Source: Rhizobium sp. Q54 (GTDB lineage: Bacteria > Pseudomonadota > Alphaproteobacteria > Reyranellales > Reyranellaceae). Taken from it: 59,112 nucleotides of DNA. Of the stretch, positions 36,173-46,056 are shown in pieces. Both the position numbers and the translations under genes were made by a program. Every line of letters begins with the position of its first letter. Position 1 is the first letter of the stretch. The notes under the pieces are model-generated. The model saw nothing but the letters and a program-made list of their open reading frames with translations, was not told the origin of the DNA and searched no databases. The stretch is taken from NCBI GenBank assembly GCA_945903635.1, contig CAMDOT010000008.1:1-59112 (forward strand). Direction: 5' to 3'.

Positions 36173-36742
36173 TTACCGAAGAGGCGGCGTGGCGACGATG
36201 ACCACGGCGTAGCGCGCCGGCTTGGCGGTCGGATTGCGGTAGGCGACCGGCCGGTCGAGGACCATCGCCAGGCAATCGCCTAAAGCCAGCGTGTAGGGCT
36301 GGTCGCCCAGCGTGACTTCGATCGTTCCCTCGAGGACCCAGATCTGTTGATGCGTCACACCCGGGCGCGCGCCCGTGCCGTAGCTCACCCGCGCGCGCGG
36401 TGGAAAGACGACCTCGACGATCTGGATCGGCGACGGATAGCCGTCGGGCGACACGTTGCGCCGTCGGTAGCCCGATTCGGGGTCGCGCCATTCGAGTTGG
36501 CCGGCCCTTCGCGAAACCGGTTCGCTGGGAGCAGAGGGCGCCTCGAAGAGCGATGCCAGGGAGACGCCGAGGCCGGTCGCGAGCTTTTCGAGCACGACGG
36601 CGGTCGGGCTGCTTTCGCCGCGCTCGATCAGCGAGATCATCGAGCGGCTGACGCTACAAGCCTCTGCCAGCGCGTCGAGCGCCAGCCCGCGATCAGCCCT
36701 GAGCTGTCGAACGCGCGCACCAATTCTTTCGTTGATCGTCAT
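36173..36742 (-). CDS. XRE-family regulator with C-terminal cupin
   Basis: The 189-residue protein joins an N-terminal helix-turn-helix (residues 8-62, LALDALAEACSVSRSMISLI) to a cupin domain in residues 100-185 (HQQIWVLEGTIEVTLGDQPY). This architecture senses small metabolites. The C-terminal cupin lacks some usual metal His residues, so ligand binding may be metal-free. A 7-bp inverted repeat sits 11 bp upstream of the start codon and should be its operator. Confidence 0.88.
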   Translation of the reverse strand: MTINERIGARVRQLRADRGLALDALAEACSVSRSMISLIERGESSPTAVVLEKLATGLGVSLASLFEAPSAPSEPVSRRAGQLEWRDPESGYRRRNVSPDGYPSPIQIVEVVFPPRARVSYGTGARPGVTHQQIWVLEGTIEVTLGDQPYTLALGDCLAMVLDRPVAYRNPTAKPARYAVVIVATPPLR

Positions 36743-36752
36743 CCATCCAGTT

Positions 36753-36773
36753 TATTGGAATAACAATCCAATA
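36753..36773. promoter_or_regulatory. Operator dyad TATTGGA-N7-TCCAATA
   Basis: A perfect 7-bp inverted repeat with a 7-bp centre, AT-rich in a GC-rich surrounding, 10 bp before the XRE-cupin start codon. It probably overlaps the promoter and allows autoregulation. Confidence 0.6.
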
Positions 36774-36801
36774 TACAAGAGGGCAGCCTAGGCAGCACCA
36801 T

Positions 36802-37614
36802 TTAGCCCGTGGCAGAGATCACATGCGCTCTGATGCGGCCGTCGACCGGCCCGCTGCCAAATCGATGCGCGAGGGCTTCCGTTGCGGCCTTTGTCGCTTC
36901 GTCGAGGCGCGTGGCATCCCGGGTCACGATCTCGTTTCGCAGCGGCGTTCCCTGGCAGTAGGCGACGGCCACGTCCCGCGGCGAAGCGGCTTTGCTTCTG
37001 TGCTCGACCGTTTCGATCGCGATGTCGGTAAAGCCCGCGGCGCTCAGCTCCTCGCGAATCCTGCCGACATCGTGATGGCCGTGCGGCGTGCGCGCCATGA
37101 ACAGGGGCGGATCCTGCGGAAAGACCTTGGCCAGCGCTTCGGTGACGACGTCGGCGAACTCGTTCTCGGAAATCCGGTCCCAGACATTGAACATGAAGTG
37201 CCCGCCCGGCTTCAGGACGCGACGGGCCTCGCGGTAGCCTTTGACCCGATCGGGGAAGAACATCGCGCCGAACTGGCAGGCCACGACGTCGAAGGCCCGG
37301 TCCTCGAACGGCAGGGCGAGTGCATCGGCCTGTCGCCAGGTCACGCGATCCGGCGGGGATTGCCGCGCCGCCGCCTGGTCGAGCATCGCCTGATTGAGAT
37401 CGGTCGCCACGATGCGTGCATGCCCGGGAAGCCGTGCAGCGATGGCGCGCGTGAGGACACCGGTGCCCGCGGCCGTCTCCAGGACATCCAGGGGCCCGGC
37501 AAGGACGATCCGCCCGGCCAGGTCACGCGCGTAGGGCTCGAAGATGAGTGGAACCATGAGCCGGTCGTAGACCTCGGGAATCGATCCCGCGAAGACCTTG
37601 TCGTCCGCGACCAT
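36802..37614 (-). CDS. Class I SAM-dependent methyltransferase (UbiE-like)
   Basis: The 270-residue protein has motif I VLETAAGTGVLTRAIA (residues 44-59), motif II with the acidic ATDLNQAML, motif III-like ADALALPFEDRAFDVVACQFGAMF and the post-motif RVLKPGGHFMFNVWD. This is the methyltransferase 11/UbiE type acting on small molecules. The acceptor is unknown. It is 96 bp downstream of the monooxygenase gene on the same strand and upstream of nothing obvious, so it may be its own unit. Confidence 0.87.
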   Translation of the reverse strand: MVADDKVFAGSIPEVYDRLMVPLIFEPYARDLAGRIVLAGPLDVLETAAGTGVLTRAIAARLPGHARIVATDLNQAMLDQAAARQSPPDRVTWRQADALALPFEDRAFDVVACQFGAMFFPDRVKGYREARRVLKPGGHFMFNVWDRISENEFADVVTEALAKVFPQDPPLFMARTPHGHHDVGRIREELSAAGFTDIAIETVEHRSKAASPRDVAVAYCQGTPLRNEIVTRDATRLDEATKAATEALAHRFGSGPVDGRIRAHVISATG

Positions 37615-37710
37615 GGCGCTGCTCCGCCGAGAGAGACAAGCTGTCGAGAGGCGAAGAGTAGCGCCGCCCTGTCGTGATTCTCAAGTCACGGTTCTCAAGC
37701 AGTGCGACGG

Positions 37711-39024
37711 TCAACGGGGCGGGCCAACGGGGCGGGCGAGGCCGAGATGCTCGCGCAAGGTCGCGCCTTCATAGTCACTGCGAAACAGGCTGCGCTCCTG
37801 CAGCAGCGGCACCACGCCGTCGACGAAGGAGTCGAACTGCTTGGGGAAGAAGGGTGGCATGACATTGAAACCGTCGGCGGCGCCGGCGCGGAACCAGGCT
37901 TCCAGCGTGTCGGCGATCATGACGGGCGTGCCGATCAGCAGCAGATGGCCGCGCGCCGCCGCCACGCGATAGTAGAGTTGTCTCAAGGTGAGCCTGTCGC
38001 GGCGCGCCATCTGCAGCAGCAACGCGGCGCGGCTTTTCAGATTCTCGGTTTCAGGCAGGTCCGGCACCGGCTCGTCGAGCGGATGGACCGACATGTCCGA
38101 GCCCAGCCGCTCCGATAGCACCGTAAATGCCTGGGCCGTGTCGATGCCGCGGTTGAGCTCGGCAAAAATCTCCTGCGCTTCCGCCTCGGTCCGTCCCACC
38201 ACGGGCATGACGCCGGGCATGATCCGCGCGCTGTCCGCCGTCCGGCCGTAGCCGACCAGTTGCGCCTTTACGGCGTTGTAAAAGGCCTGCGCCTCGGCGA
38301 GATCGTTCTGCGCCGTGAACACGACGTCGGCGATGCGCGCCGCCAGCGCCTGTCCGGGGCCGGAGGAGCCGGCCTGGATCAGCACGGGATGGCCCTGCGG
38401 CGAACGCGGTACGTTGAGCGCGCCCTGCACGGTGAAGTATTTGCCTCGGAAGTCCGGCACATGAAGGCTGCCCGGCCGTACGAAACGGCCCGCCGCCTTG
38501 TCGGGCGTGAAGGCGCCATCGTCCCAGCTGTCCCACAGGGCGCGGCACGCTTCGACGAACTCCTCGGCCATCGCATAGCGTTCGGCGTGCGGCGGATGCT
38601 GGCGGCCGAACACCGCGGCCGATTTGTCGTAGGCCGTCGTCACCACGTTCCACGCCGCGCGTCCGCCGCTCAGATGATCGAGCGAGGCGAAACCGCGGGC
38701 CACGTGATAGGGCTCGGCGTAGGTCGTGGACCCCGTGGCCGCGAGCCCGATCCGCGACGTGCCCATGGCGAGCGCCGAGAGGAGCGTCAGTGGCTCGAAT
38801 TTGCCGATGGTCGAGGGATGCTCGCCGTAGCCGGTGGCAAAGCCGTCGCCCAGGAAGAACATGTCGAACTTGCCCCGCTCGGCGGTGGCGGCGATGTGCT
38901 GCATCAGCGCGAGGTTGGGCCAGCCGTCGACCGTGGCATCGGGATGCCGCCAGCCGCCCACGTGATGACCGGGCGTCTGCACGAAGACGCCGAGGCGCAT
39001 TTGATGGCCAACCGAACTTTGCTC
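37711..39024 (-). CDS. FMN-dependent monooxygenase, NtaA/SnaA/DszA family
   Basis: This luciferase-fold enzyme uses FMNH2 from a separate reductase to oxidise organosulfur or nitrogen compounds. Family blocks are TPGHHVGGWRHPDA at the N-terminus, RGKFDMFFLGDG, LDHLSGGRAAWNVVTTAYD and VLIQAGSSGPGQALAARIADVVF. The GTG at 39024, preceded by AGGAAG, gives 437 residues; another GTG 33 bp upstream is possible, and the domain itself begins at an ATG at 39000. The flavin reductase is not in the window. The substrate is not predictable: members act on nitrilotriacetate, dibenzothiophene sulfone, and others. Confidence 0.86.
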   Translation of the reverse strand, partial: EQSSVGHQMRLGVFVQTPGHHVGGWRHPDATVDGWPNLALMQHIAATAERGKFDMFFLGDGFATGYGEHPSTIGKFEPLTLLSALAMGTSRIGLAATGSTTYAEPYHVARGFASLDHLSGGRAAWNVVTTAYDKSAAVFGRQHPPHAERYAMAEEFVEACRALWDSWDDGAFTPDKAAGRFVRPGSLHVPDFRGKYFTVQGALNVPRSPQGHPVLIQAGSSGPGQALAARIADVVFTAQNDLAEAQAFYNAVKAQLVGYGRTADSARIMPGVMPVVGRTEAEAQEIFAELNRGIDTAQAFTVLSERLGSDMSVHPLDEPVPDLPETENLKSRAALLLQMARRDRLTLRQLYYRVAAARGHLLLIGTPVMIADTLEAWFRAGAADGFNVMPPFFPKQFDSFVDGVVPLLQERSLFRSDYEGATLREHLGLARPVGPPR

Positions 39025-39094
39025 CACGTCCCAGCTTCCTTTCGTCTGCGAGCCCACACTTCTGTGAGGATAGGGCTATGGCACATGGACCCGT

Positions 39095-39227
39095 CCGTCG
39101 TCTCGACCGAAGCGCCGAAGGCGCGAAGCGGAGAGACCTCGTTTCAAAATCGATGACCTGTATTAAGGAGAGAAGGTCCCTCGACTTCGCCGCCCTTCGG
39201 GCGGCTACGCTCGGGACGACGGAAAAA
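39095..39227 (-). repeat. Palindromic intergenic element, copy B
   Basis: Second copy of the 35100-35251 element in opposite orientation, about 133 bp. It shares the ends (CCGTCGTC / GGGACGACGGAA), the GCCGCCC-gaa-GGGCGGC hairpin and the AAGGTCCCTCGACTTCGCC block. The middle is more diverged and 20 bp shorter. Confidence 0.78.
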
Positions 39228-39301
39228 TGGACCGGCACTCAAGGAACGAAAAGACTTGAGATCAGCTTTTGGCCTTTCGCCGACACTGACTCGTTTGCGA
39301 T

Positions 39302-40033
39302 TCAATGAGCGACATGGCGCATGCCGCCATCGACCGGGATTACGGCGCCGGTGATGTAGCGCGCTGCGGGCGAGGCGAGGAAAGCGACGAGGTTGGCCAC
39401 GTCCTCGGGCTCACCGAAGTAGCCGATCGGGATGTTGCGCTCGATGAAGAACCGGCGCGCTTCCTCCGTCGGATGGAGCTTCTGCAGGATCTGCTCGGAA
39501 TTGATGCGGCCGGGCTGGATGGTGTTCACCGTGACGCCGTCGGCCGCGACATCGCACGACAGGCCCTTGGCCCAGAGATGGAGCGCCGCCTTGGCGGCCA
39601 TGGCGGCGTTGAGCCCGCGTGGTTCCATCGAGCCGCTTTTGTTGACGATGCGGCCCCATGTGCGCGCGCGCATCGCCGGCAGCAGCGCCTTGGTGAGCAG
39701 GCGTGCAGCGGTGAAGTTCAAGGCAAAGGCTTCCTCCCACACATCCTCGGGGGCGTCGGGCCCGGTCGGGCGCGAACCGCCGGCGCAATTGACCAGGATG
39801 TCGATGGGGCCGAGCGCCGCCGTCGCCTCGGCGGCGATGCGCGCGATATCGTGGGCGTTGGTGACATCGGCCGCGAGCGCCGTCACCTGATCGAGGCGCT
39901 CGATTTTACCGACACGCCGGGCAGTGACGGCGACCCGCGCGCCCTGCTTTGCGAGAAGGCGCGCGACACCGGCGCCGATGCCGGAACTTGCGCCGGTGAC
40001 GAGGCAGGCGCGGCCTTTCAGATCAAAATCCAT
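39302..40033 (-). CDS. SDR-family oxidoreductase lacking the catalytic Tyr
   Basis: The 243-residue Rossmann protein has TGASSGIG (residues 13-20) for NAD(P), NCAG at 82-85 and the C-terminal GAVIPVDGG. Ser133/Ser135 and Lys148 are present, but the residue four before Lys148, normally the catalytic Tyr of Y-x-x-x-K, is Ala144 (LNAAMAAKAAL). So either the enzyme uses another acid, binds without catalysis, or is inactive. It starts 3 bp after the TetR stop, so the regulator and the SDR are co-transcribed. Confidence 0.87.
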   Translation of the reverse strand: MDFDLKGRACLVTGASSGIGAGVARLLAKQGARVAVTARRVGKIERLDQVTALAADVTNAHDIARIAAEATAALGPIDILVNCAGGSRPTGPDAPEDVWEEAFALNFTAARLLTKALLPAMRARTWGRIVNKSGSMEPRGLNAAMAAKAALHLWAKGLSCDVAADGVTVNTIQPGRINSEQILQKLHPTEEARRFFIERNIPIGYFGEPEDVANLVAFLASPAARYITGAVIPVDGGMRHVAH

Positions 40034-40036
40034 CCG

Positions 40037-40687
40037 TCATTGATGGACGAGCAGCGGGCCGTTGCCAACTAGCGACGTCGATGGCAGCAAGCGCTGAAGA
40101 GCACCGACCCAGACCGCACGCGCTTCGTCGACAGACATGCCGAGGAATTCACGCATGCAGTGCCAGCTGCTCACGTCGGTCAGGAGCGCCAGGGCGACAA
40201 GAATTTGCCGACGCTCCACGTCCGGTAGAATCGCGAGCTCCGGGCGAAAGGCGACCTCCAGCCGAGTGAGCCTCAATTCCTGGAACTTGCTGATCTTCTG
40301 CCTGAGCTCGTCGGAATCGCCCCGATTCACCAGGAGGCTCCGCCACAGCCGGCCCCATATCTCGCAGAGGTGAGACCGCATTTCGACTTGATGTTGGATG
40401 CGGGCATTCCGGTCAGCGTCCAGCAGGGGCTGTGGAGCCTGCTCCGCCACTCGATCCATCGCGTAGCTGGCGGCAGCGACCTGCAGGTTGTGCAGATCCG
40501 GGAAGCGCTCGAAGACCGAGCGAACGGAGCAGCCCGCGCGGGTGGCGATCTCCGCGGCTGTGGGCATCCGGGGGGAATATTCGAAGGCCAGCCCGAGGTA
40601 AGCTTCGATGAGCCGTTGCCGGGTCCGTTCGGTACGCAAGCGCCGACCGTCGAACCGCTTTCTCGGGCGACTTGAGACCGCGCTCAC
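40037..40687 (-). CDS. TetR/AcrR family transcriptional regulator
   Basis: The 216-residue regulator has an N-terminal HTH at residues 19-65 (RQRLIEAYLGLAFEYSPRMP, then TAAEIATRAGCSVRSVFERF) and a helical ligand-binding domain. The start is a GTG with no clear ribosome site, so it may be leaderless or start elsewhere. It forms an operon with the SDR gene and likely regulates it. No operator could be placed next to the start; the nearest symmetrical sequence is CATTGTCG/CGACAATG at 40759-40799. Confidence 0.84.
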   Translation of the reverse strand: MSAVSSRPRKRFDGRRLRTERTRQRLIEAYLGLAFEYSPRMPTAAEIATRAGCSVRSVFERFPDLHNLQVAAASYAMDRVAEQAPQPLLDADRNARIQHQVEMRSHLCEIWGRLWRSLLVNRGDSDELRQKISKFQELRLTRLEVAFRPELAILPDVERRQILVALALLTDVSSWHCMREFLGMSVDEARAVWVGALQRLLPSTSLVGNGPLLVHQ

Positions 40688-40758
40688 GGTCGTGCCGTGG
40701 CGGCGAAGGTCGATCTGGCAGTCGTTGCTACAAGGACGCCGGCGGCAAATTGATGCTT

Positions 40759-40799
40759 CATTGTCGTGCGATGCGAGGGTGGAGTTTGAGCCGACAATG
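40759..40799. promoter_or_regulatory. Long-spaced inverted repeat CATTGTCG-N25-CGACAATG
   Basis: An 8-bp perfect inverted repeat within the 40688-40882 gap, between the TetR gene and the convergently read end of hyuB on the same strand. It is the only structure seen there. It may be an operator pair or a hairpin. Confidence 0.35.
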
Positions 40800-40882
40800 C
40801 CTAGGTGAATCCAGAATAGCCGAGCACTAGCACACGGCCACTCGAATGTCGCTTATGCGACCCTCGAGAAGGCGGCGCGGCG

Positions 40883-42676
40883 CTAAGTTTGGGTGCGGAC
40901 TTTCGCCGTTGCCGCCTCGTCGACGATACCCCTGGAAGAGACGACGACACCGTAGTCCCGGAGCGCCGTCTCGACCGAGATCACCTCGTCGAGCACGTCG
41001 TCGGCCACCTTGGCCGGGTCGCGTTCCAGCGGATTGCCGTAGCCGCCGCCGGCCGGGCCATAGCAGACGAAGCGGCCGCCGGTGCCGATGTTCATGTGCG
41101 GGACCTTCGAGGGCAGCGCGCGGTCGGGCTTGCCCGGGGTCACGAGATCGAGCTTGGCCGGCATGCCTTCGTTGCCGCCAAGGAAGCCCCAGGGCCGGTA
41201 GCGATGGCCTTCGCCTTCGACCGAGGCGCCGCCGTCGCTCAGGAACGTGAATTCGCGGATAGATCCCAGGCCGCCGCGCCACTTGCCGGCGCCCGAGACG
41301 TCCTCGCGCAATTCGTAGCGCAGTACGCGGAGCGGCAGGTGGGTTTCGATGTCCTCGATCGGGTTGTTGCGCGTGTTGGCATAGAGCGTGTCGACGGCGT
41401 CCATGCCGTCCTTGCCCAAACGTCCGCCGTAGGAGCCCTCGAAGATCTCCATGTGCACCCAGTGCGTCTCGTCTTTTAGGCCGGAGAAGGCGATGACCTT
41501 GAGATTGCCGATACCGGCCGAGACGTTGCCCGGCATGGCGAGCGACAGCGCCTTCATCACCGTGTCGGCGAGCTGATTGCCGGGACAGAAGCGGGCGATG
41601 GTGGGGGCAGGGAAGGTCGGGTTGGCCAGGCAGCCCTTGGGCGCGATGATGGTGATCGGCCGGATCAGCCCGGCGTTCACGGGGATATGGCCGTGGATCT
41701 CGGTGTCGAGCAGCACGGACCGGATGGTCAACCAAATGGCGATATCGGCGGTGCCTTCCAGCGGCATGTTGATCGGCCGGTCGGGTACCTGCGGCGCGGT
41801 GCCGGTGAGATCGACAATCAGTGAGTCAGCCTTCTTGGTGATGGTGACGACGATCGGCAGTTCCTTCTTCGTCGGATCGTCGCTGTCGAGATAGCCGTCG
41901 ATCGCCGTCTCGGCGCGGTAGATGCCGTCAGGCAGCTTGGCGATGGCCTGGCGCATCAGCCGCTCGGCATGATCCATCAGGGCGGTGCAGGCGAGTTCGA
42001 AGGTTTCCAGGCCGTAGCGCTCGACCAGCTCGACCATGCGGTCGGCGCCGATGCGGGCGGCGGCGATCTGGGCGTCCATGTCGCCCACCACAAGGTCCGA
42101 CGCGCGGATGTTGTCGCGCACGATCTGCCAGACCATGTCGTTCTTGACGCCACGGTCGTAGACCTTGATCGCCTTGAACTGCAGCCCCTCGGCATAGGCA
42201 TCGATCGCCTCGACGATGCCGCAGGAACCCGGCGACAGCGCACCGATGTCCAGGTGATGCGCGGTGGTCGCGGCATAGGCGATCAGGCGGCCGCCTACGA
42301 ACACCGGGACGATGAAGGCGACGTCGGGGCCGTGACTGGCGCCCGAGTAGGCGTCGTTGTGCATGATGACGTCGCCCGGCCGGATGGTCTCGCCGCGCGC
42401 GGCCATGATGCGCTGGATGCCGCGGACATAGCCCGGGATCGGGCCGGACTGCAGCGGCGTCGACTGCGCCGATTCGGCAAGGCCTCGTCCTTCGGCGTCA
42501 ACAAGGGCTGCGCCAAAATCCTCCGACTCGCGGATGATCGAGGAGTAGCTCATGCGCATCAATTTGTAGCCCATCTCGACCGCGATGTTCTCGAGCGCGC
42601 CCTGGATCACGCTGCTGGTGATCGGGTCGATGCGGTCGGGTTTTTGTGCAGGCTGGCGGAGAGGGGCGGTGGTCAT
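40883..42676 (-). CDS. hyuB: Hydantoinase/oxoprolinase subunit B (HyuB-type)
   Basis: The 597-residue subunit works with HyuA in ATP-dependent opening of a cyclic amide or hydantoin-like ring. Typical blocks are DPITSSVIQGALENIAVEM near the start, QSTPLQSGPIPGYVRGI, HNDAYSGASHGPDVAFIVPVF, and VDLTGTAPQVPDRPINMPLEG, with the glycine-rich FEGSYGGRLGKDGMDAVDT and PAGGGYGNPLERDP. The start at 42676 is MTTAPLRQP; an in-frame extension to 42775 runs into the palindromic element and is not likely. It follows hyuA on the same strand, separated by that element. Confidence 0.9.
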   Translation of the reverse strand: MTTAPLRQPAQKPDRIDPITSSVIQGALENIAVEMGYKLMRMSYSSIIRESEDFGAALVDAEGRGLAESAQSTPLQSGPIPGYVRGIQRIMAARGETIRPGDVIMHNDAYSGASHGPDVAFIVPVFVGGRLIAYAATTAHHLDIGALSPGSCGIVEAIDAYAEGLQFKAIKVYDRGVKNDMVWQIVRDNIRASDLVVGDMDAQIAAARIGADRMVELVERYGLETFELACTALMDHAERLMRQAIAKLPDGIYRAETAIDGYLDSDDPTKKELPIVVTITKKADSLIVDLTGTAPQVPDRPINMPLEGTADIAIWLTIRSVLLDTEIHGHIPVNAGLIRPITIIAPKGCLANPTFPAPTIARFCPGNQLADTVMKALSLAMPGNVSAGIGNLKVIAFSGLKDETHWVHMEIFEGSYGGRLGKDGMDAVDTLYANTRNNPIEDIETHLPLRVLRYELREDVSGAGKWRGGLGSIREFTFLSDGGASVEGEGHRYRPWGFLGGNEGMPAKLDLVTPGKPDRALPSKVPHMNIGTGGRFVCYGPAGGGYGNPLERDPAKVADDVLDEVISVETALRDYGVVVSSRGIVDEAATAKVRTQT

Positions 42677-42702
42677 GATTCGGTTCCTCGTTGGCGGCCT
42701 TT

Positions 42703-42814
42703 GACCCCTCCGGCCCTGCGGGCCACCTCCCCATTTGAATGGGGAGGAGGAGCACTCTTTCTTTCTCCTCCCCATTCAAATGGGGAGGTGCCCCGTAGTC
42801 GGGGCGGAGGGGTC
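42703..42814. repeat. 112-bp palindromic element between hyuA and hyuB
   Basis: The ends GACCCCTCCG and CGGAGGGGTC are inverted, and two CCCCATTTGAATGGGG-type dyads lie inside in inverted order, so the whole element can fold as a long cruciform. It is non-coding and looks like a dispersed intergenic repeat. It may act as an mRNA hairpin that separates hyuA from hyuB expression. Confidence 0.75.
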
Positions 42815-42826
42815 AGGAGTCGTGCG

Positions 42827-44902
42827 TCAAGCATCGGACTTCCGGATGATCAGGTTGCCCGCGGCATCGGCTTCGAAAGTGTAGCGGGGCGGCACGACGG
42901 TGGTCGAATCCATCTGCAGGATGATGGCCGGGCCGGAAACGCGTGCGCCGACCGGCAGCAGCTCGCGGCGGTAGAAGCCGGTGGGATAGTCCGCGAGCTT
43001 GGCCTCGACGCGGAAGGTGCACATGCCCGAGCGCAGCAGCGCCGCCGCCACTGATTTCGCCGAGCCGGCGGTGGGCTTGGCGATCTTGGCGGCACTGGCG
43101 GCGCCCACCAGGCGCAGGTTCACGATCTCGATGGCCGAGTCAGCGAAGTGATGGCCGTACTCGCGCTTGTGGATCTCGTGGAAGGCCGCGAAGGCCGTTG
43201 CGATTGTCGTTCCGTCGAGCATGCCGTCGGGGAAGGGCACGCGAAGCTCATAGCCTTGGCCGACATAGCGGAGATCGCCGCGGCGCTCGAAGGTCACCTT
43301 GGCGAGATCGATCCCGTCCGAGGTGAAACGGCCGGCCAGTTCCTTGGCCATCGCCGCGAAGTCGGCGTTGATGCGTAAGAGGTCGGCGGCGCCCGAGACC
43401 TGGAACGAGGTGCGGATGGCGTCGTAGCGCAGGTCGCTGATCAAAAGCCCGACCGCCGAGGTGATGCCGGGATGGGGCGGTACGATCACCTCGGTGACGC
43501 CCAGCATCTCGGCCACTTCGGCGCCATGCAGCGGGCCCGCGCCGCCGAAAGCGACCAGCGTGTAATTGCGCGGATCGATGCCCTTCTGGACGGTGCGCGA
43601 ACGGATGGCGTTGGCCATGTTGGCGTTGATCACGGTGACCACGCCTTCCGCCGCCTCGCGGTCGGAGAGGCCGAGCTCGCGCGCCAACTCGCCGATGACA
43701 CGGCGCGCCGCGACTTCGTCGAGCGACATGCCGCCGCCCAAAAAGTTGCCGCCGTCCAGGCGTCCCAGCACGACGTTGGCGTCGGTGACGGTGGCGCGGG
43801 CGCCGCCACGACCGTAGGCGGCGGGGCCCGGCACGGCGCCGGCCGAGCGTGGTCCGACCTTGAAGGCGCCGGCCTGGTCGAGGTGCGCGATCGAACCGCC
43901 GCCAGCGCCGATCGTGTGCACGTCGATCATCGGCACCATCACCGGAAAGCCCGCGATCCAGGTGTCGCGCGCGGTGGCTTCGCCGAAGCCGCCGTCGGTC
44001 ACGATGCCGATATCGGCCGAGGTGCCGCCGACATCGAAGGTGATGAGGTTGCGCCGTCCCGAGAGACCACCCGCCCAGTCGCCACCGATCACGCCCGCCG
44101 CCGGACCCGACAGGAGCGTGAGCACCGGGCGCTCGGCCACCATGGCGGGTGTCGCCACGCCGCCGTTGGACGCCATGATGCGGAGATCGGCCTTGAAGCC
44201 CGAGGCCTCGATCTCCGACTCGAGCCGCGTCACGTAGTTGCGCACCTTCGGTCCGACGAAGGCGTTCATCGCCGTCGTGGTGAAGCGTTCGAACTCGCGG
44301 AACTGCGGCGACACCGACGAGGAGGTGGTGGCGAAGCACGCCGGATATTCCTCGCGCACGATTTCCATGGCGCGCGCCTCGTGGGTGGCATCGAGGTAGG
44401 AGAAGAGAAAGCAGATGGCGATGGCTTCGACGCCGGCCCCCTTCAACTCGCGCACGGCCTGGCGGACGCCTTCCTCGTCGAGCGCCTCCAGCACCTCGCC
44501 CTTGGGCGGTATCAGCCGCTCCGTCACCGTCTTGCGGTGGCGGCGCTTGACCAGCGGCCGGTCCTGCCAGGGGATGTCCTGCATGATCGAGTAGTGCTGC
44601 GGCCGCTGGTGGCGGCCGATGTGCAGGATGTCGCGATAGCCGCCGGTCGTGATCATGCCGGTGACGGCGCCGTCGTGCTCGAGGATGGCGTTGGTGGCGA
44701 TGGTGGTGCCGTGGAATACCGTGTCGATGGTCTCGCGCGGGATTCCGTACTTGTCACAGAGCGCCACGAGGCCTTGGACGACGCCGCGCGACGGGTCGTC
44801 CGGCGTGGTCGAGATCTTGTGCACGGCGGTCCGGCCGGCCTCGGTGTCGGCATAGACCAGGTCCGTGAAGGTCCCGCCCACGTCCACGCCTATCAACCGC
44901 AT
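42827..44902 (-). CDS. hyuA: Hydantoinase/oxoprolinase subunit A (HyuA-type)
   Basis: The 691-residue ASKHA-fold ATPase subunit begins MRLIGVDVGGTFTDLVYAD, the phosphate-binding loop, then has TVFHGTTIATNAILEHDG, MASNGGVATPAMV, LLSGPAAGVIGGDW, FDVGGTSADIGIV and AFGGAGPLHGAEVAEMLG, in order across the protein. It pairs with HyuB to hydrolyse a cyclic amide using ATP. It is divergent from the ABC importer at 45022. The 119-bp gap between them should hold both promoters; TAGCGCTA at about 44963 is a perfect 8-bp palindrome there. Confidence 0.93.
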   Translation of the reverse strand: MRLIGVDVGGTFTDLVYADTEAGRTAVHKISTTPDDPSRGVVQGLVALCDKYGIPRETIDTVFHGTTIATNAILEHDGAVTGMITTGGYRDILHIGRHQRPQHYSIMQDIPWQDRPLVKRRHRKTVTERLIPPKGEVLEALDEEGVRQAVRELKGAGVEAIAICFLFSYLDATHEARAMEIVREEYPACFATTSSSVSPQFREFERFTTTAMNAFVGPKVRNYVTRLESEIEASGFKADLRIMASNGGVATPAMVAERPVLTLLSGPAAGVIGGDWAGGLSGRRNLITFDVGGTSADIGIVTDGGFGEATARDTWIAGFPVMVPMIDVHTIGAGGGSIAHLDQAGAFKVGPRSAGAVPGPAAYGRGGARATVTDANVVLGRLDGGNFLGGGMSLDEVAARRVIGELARELGLSDREAAEGVVTVINANMANAIRSRTVQKGIDPRNYTLVAFGGAGPLHGAEVAEMLGVTEVIVPPHPGITSAVGLLISDLRYDAIRTSFQVSGAADLLRINADFAAMAKELAGRFTSDGIDLAKVTFERRGDLRYVGQGYELRVPFPDGMLDGTTIATAFAAFHEIHKREYGHHFADSAIEIVNLRLVGAASAAKIAKPTAGSAKSVAAALLRSGMCTFRVEAKLADYPTGFYRRELLPVGARVSGPAIILQMDSTTVVPPRYTFEADAAGNLIIRKSDA

Positions 44903-45021
44903 TCGCTTCGCTCCCGAGGAATTCCCATTGCCTGAGGGTCAGCAAGAGTTGCGCCAATGGCTAGCGCTATTTTCCCCAGCTATTCTACAGTGCTGGCATG
45001 GGACTTGCTTTCGAGGGAACC

Positions 45022-46041
<1,020 letters not shown>

Positions 46042-46056
46042 GCGAAGGAGGAAGAC

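Noticed and set aside
42703..42814. CRISPR-like repeats
   Set aside because: Only two inverted, not direct, near-identical units and no spacers or cas genes.
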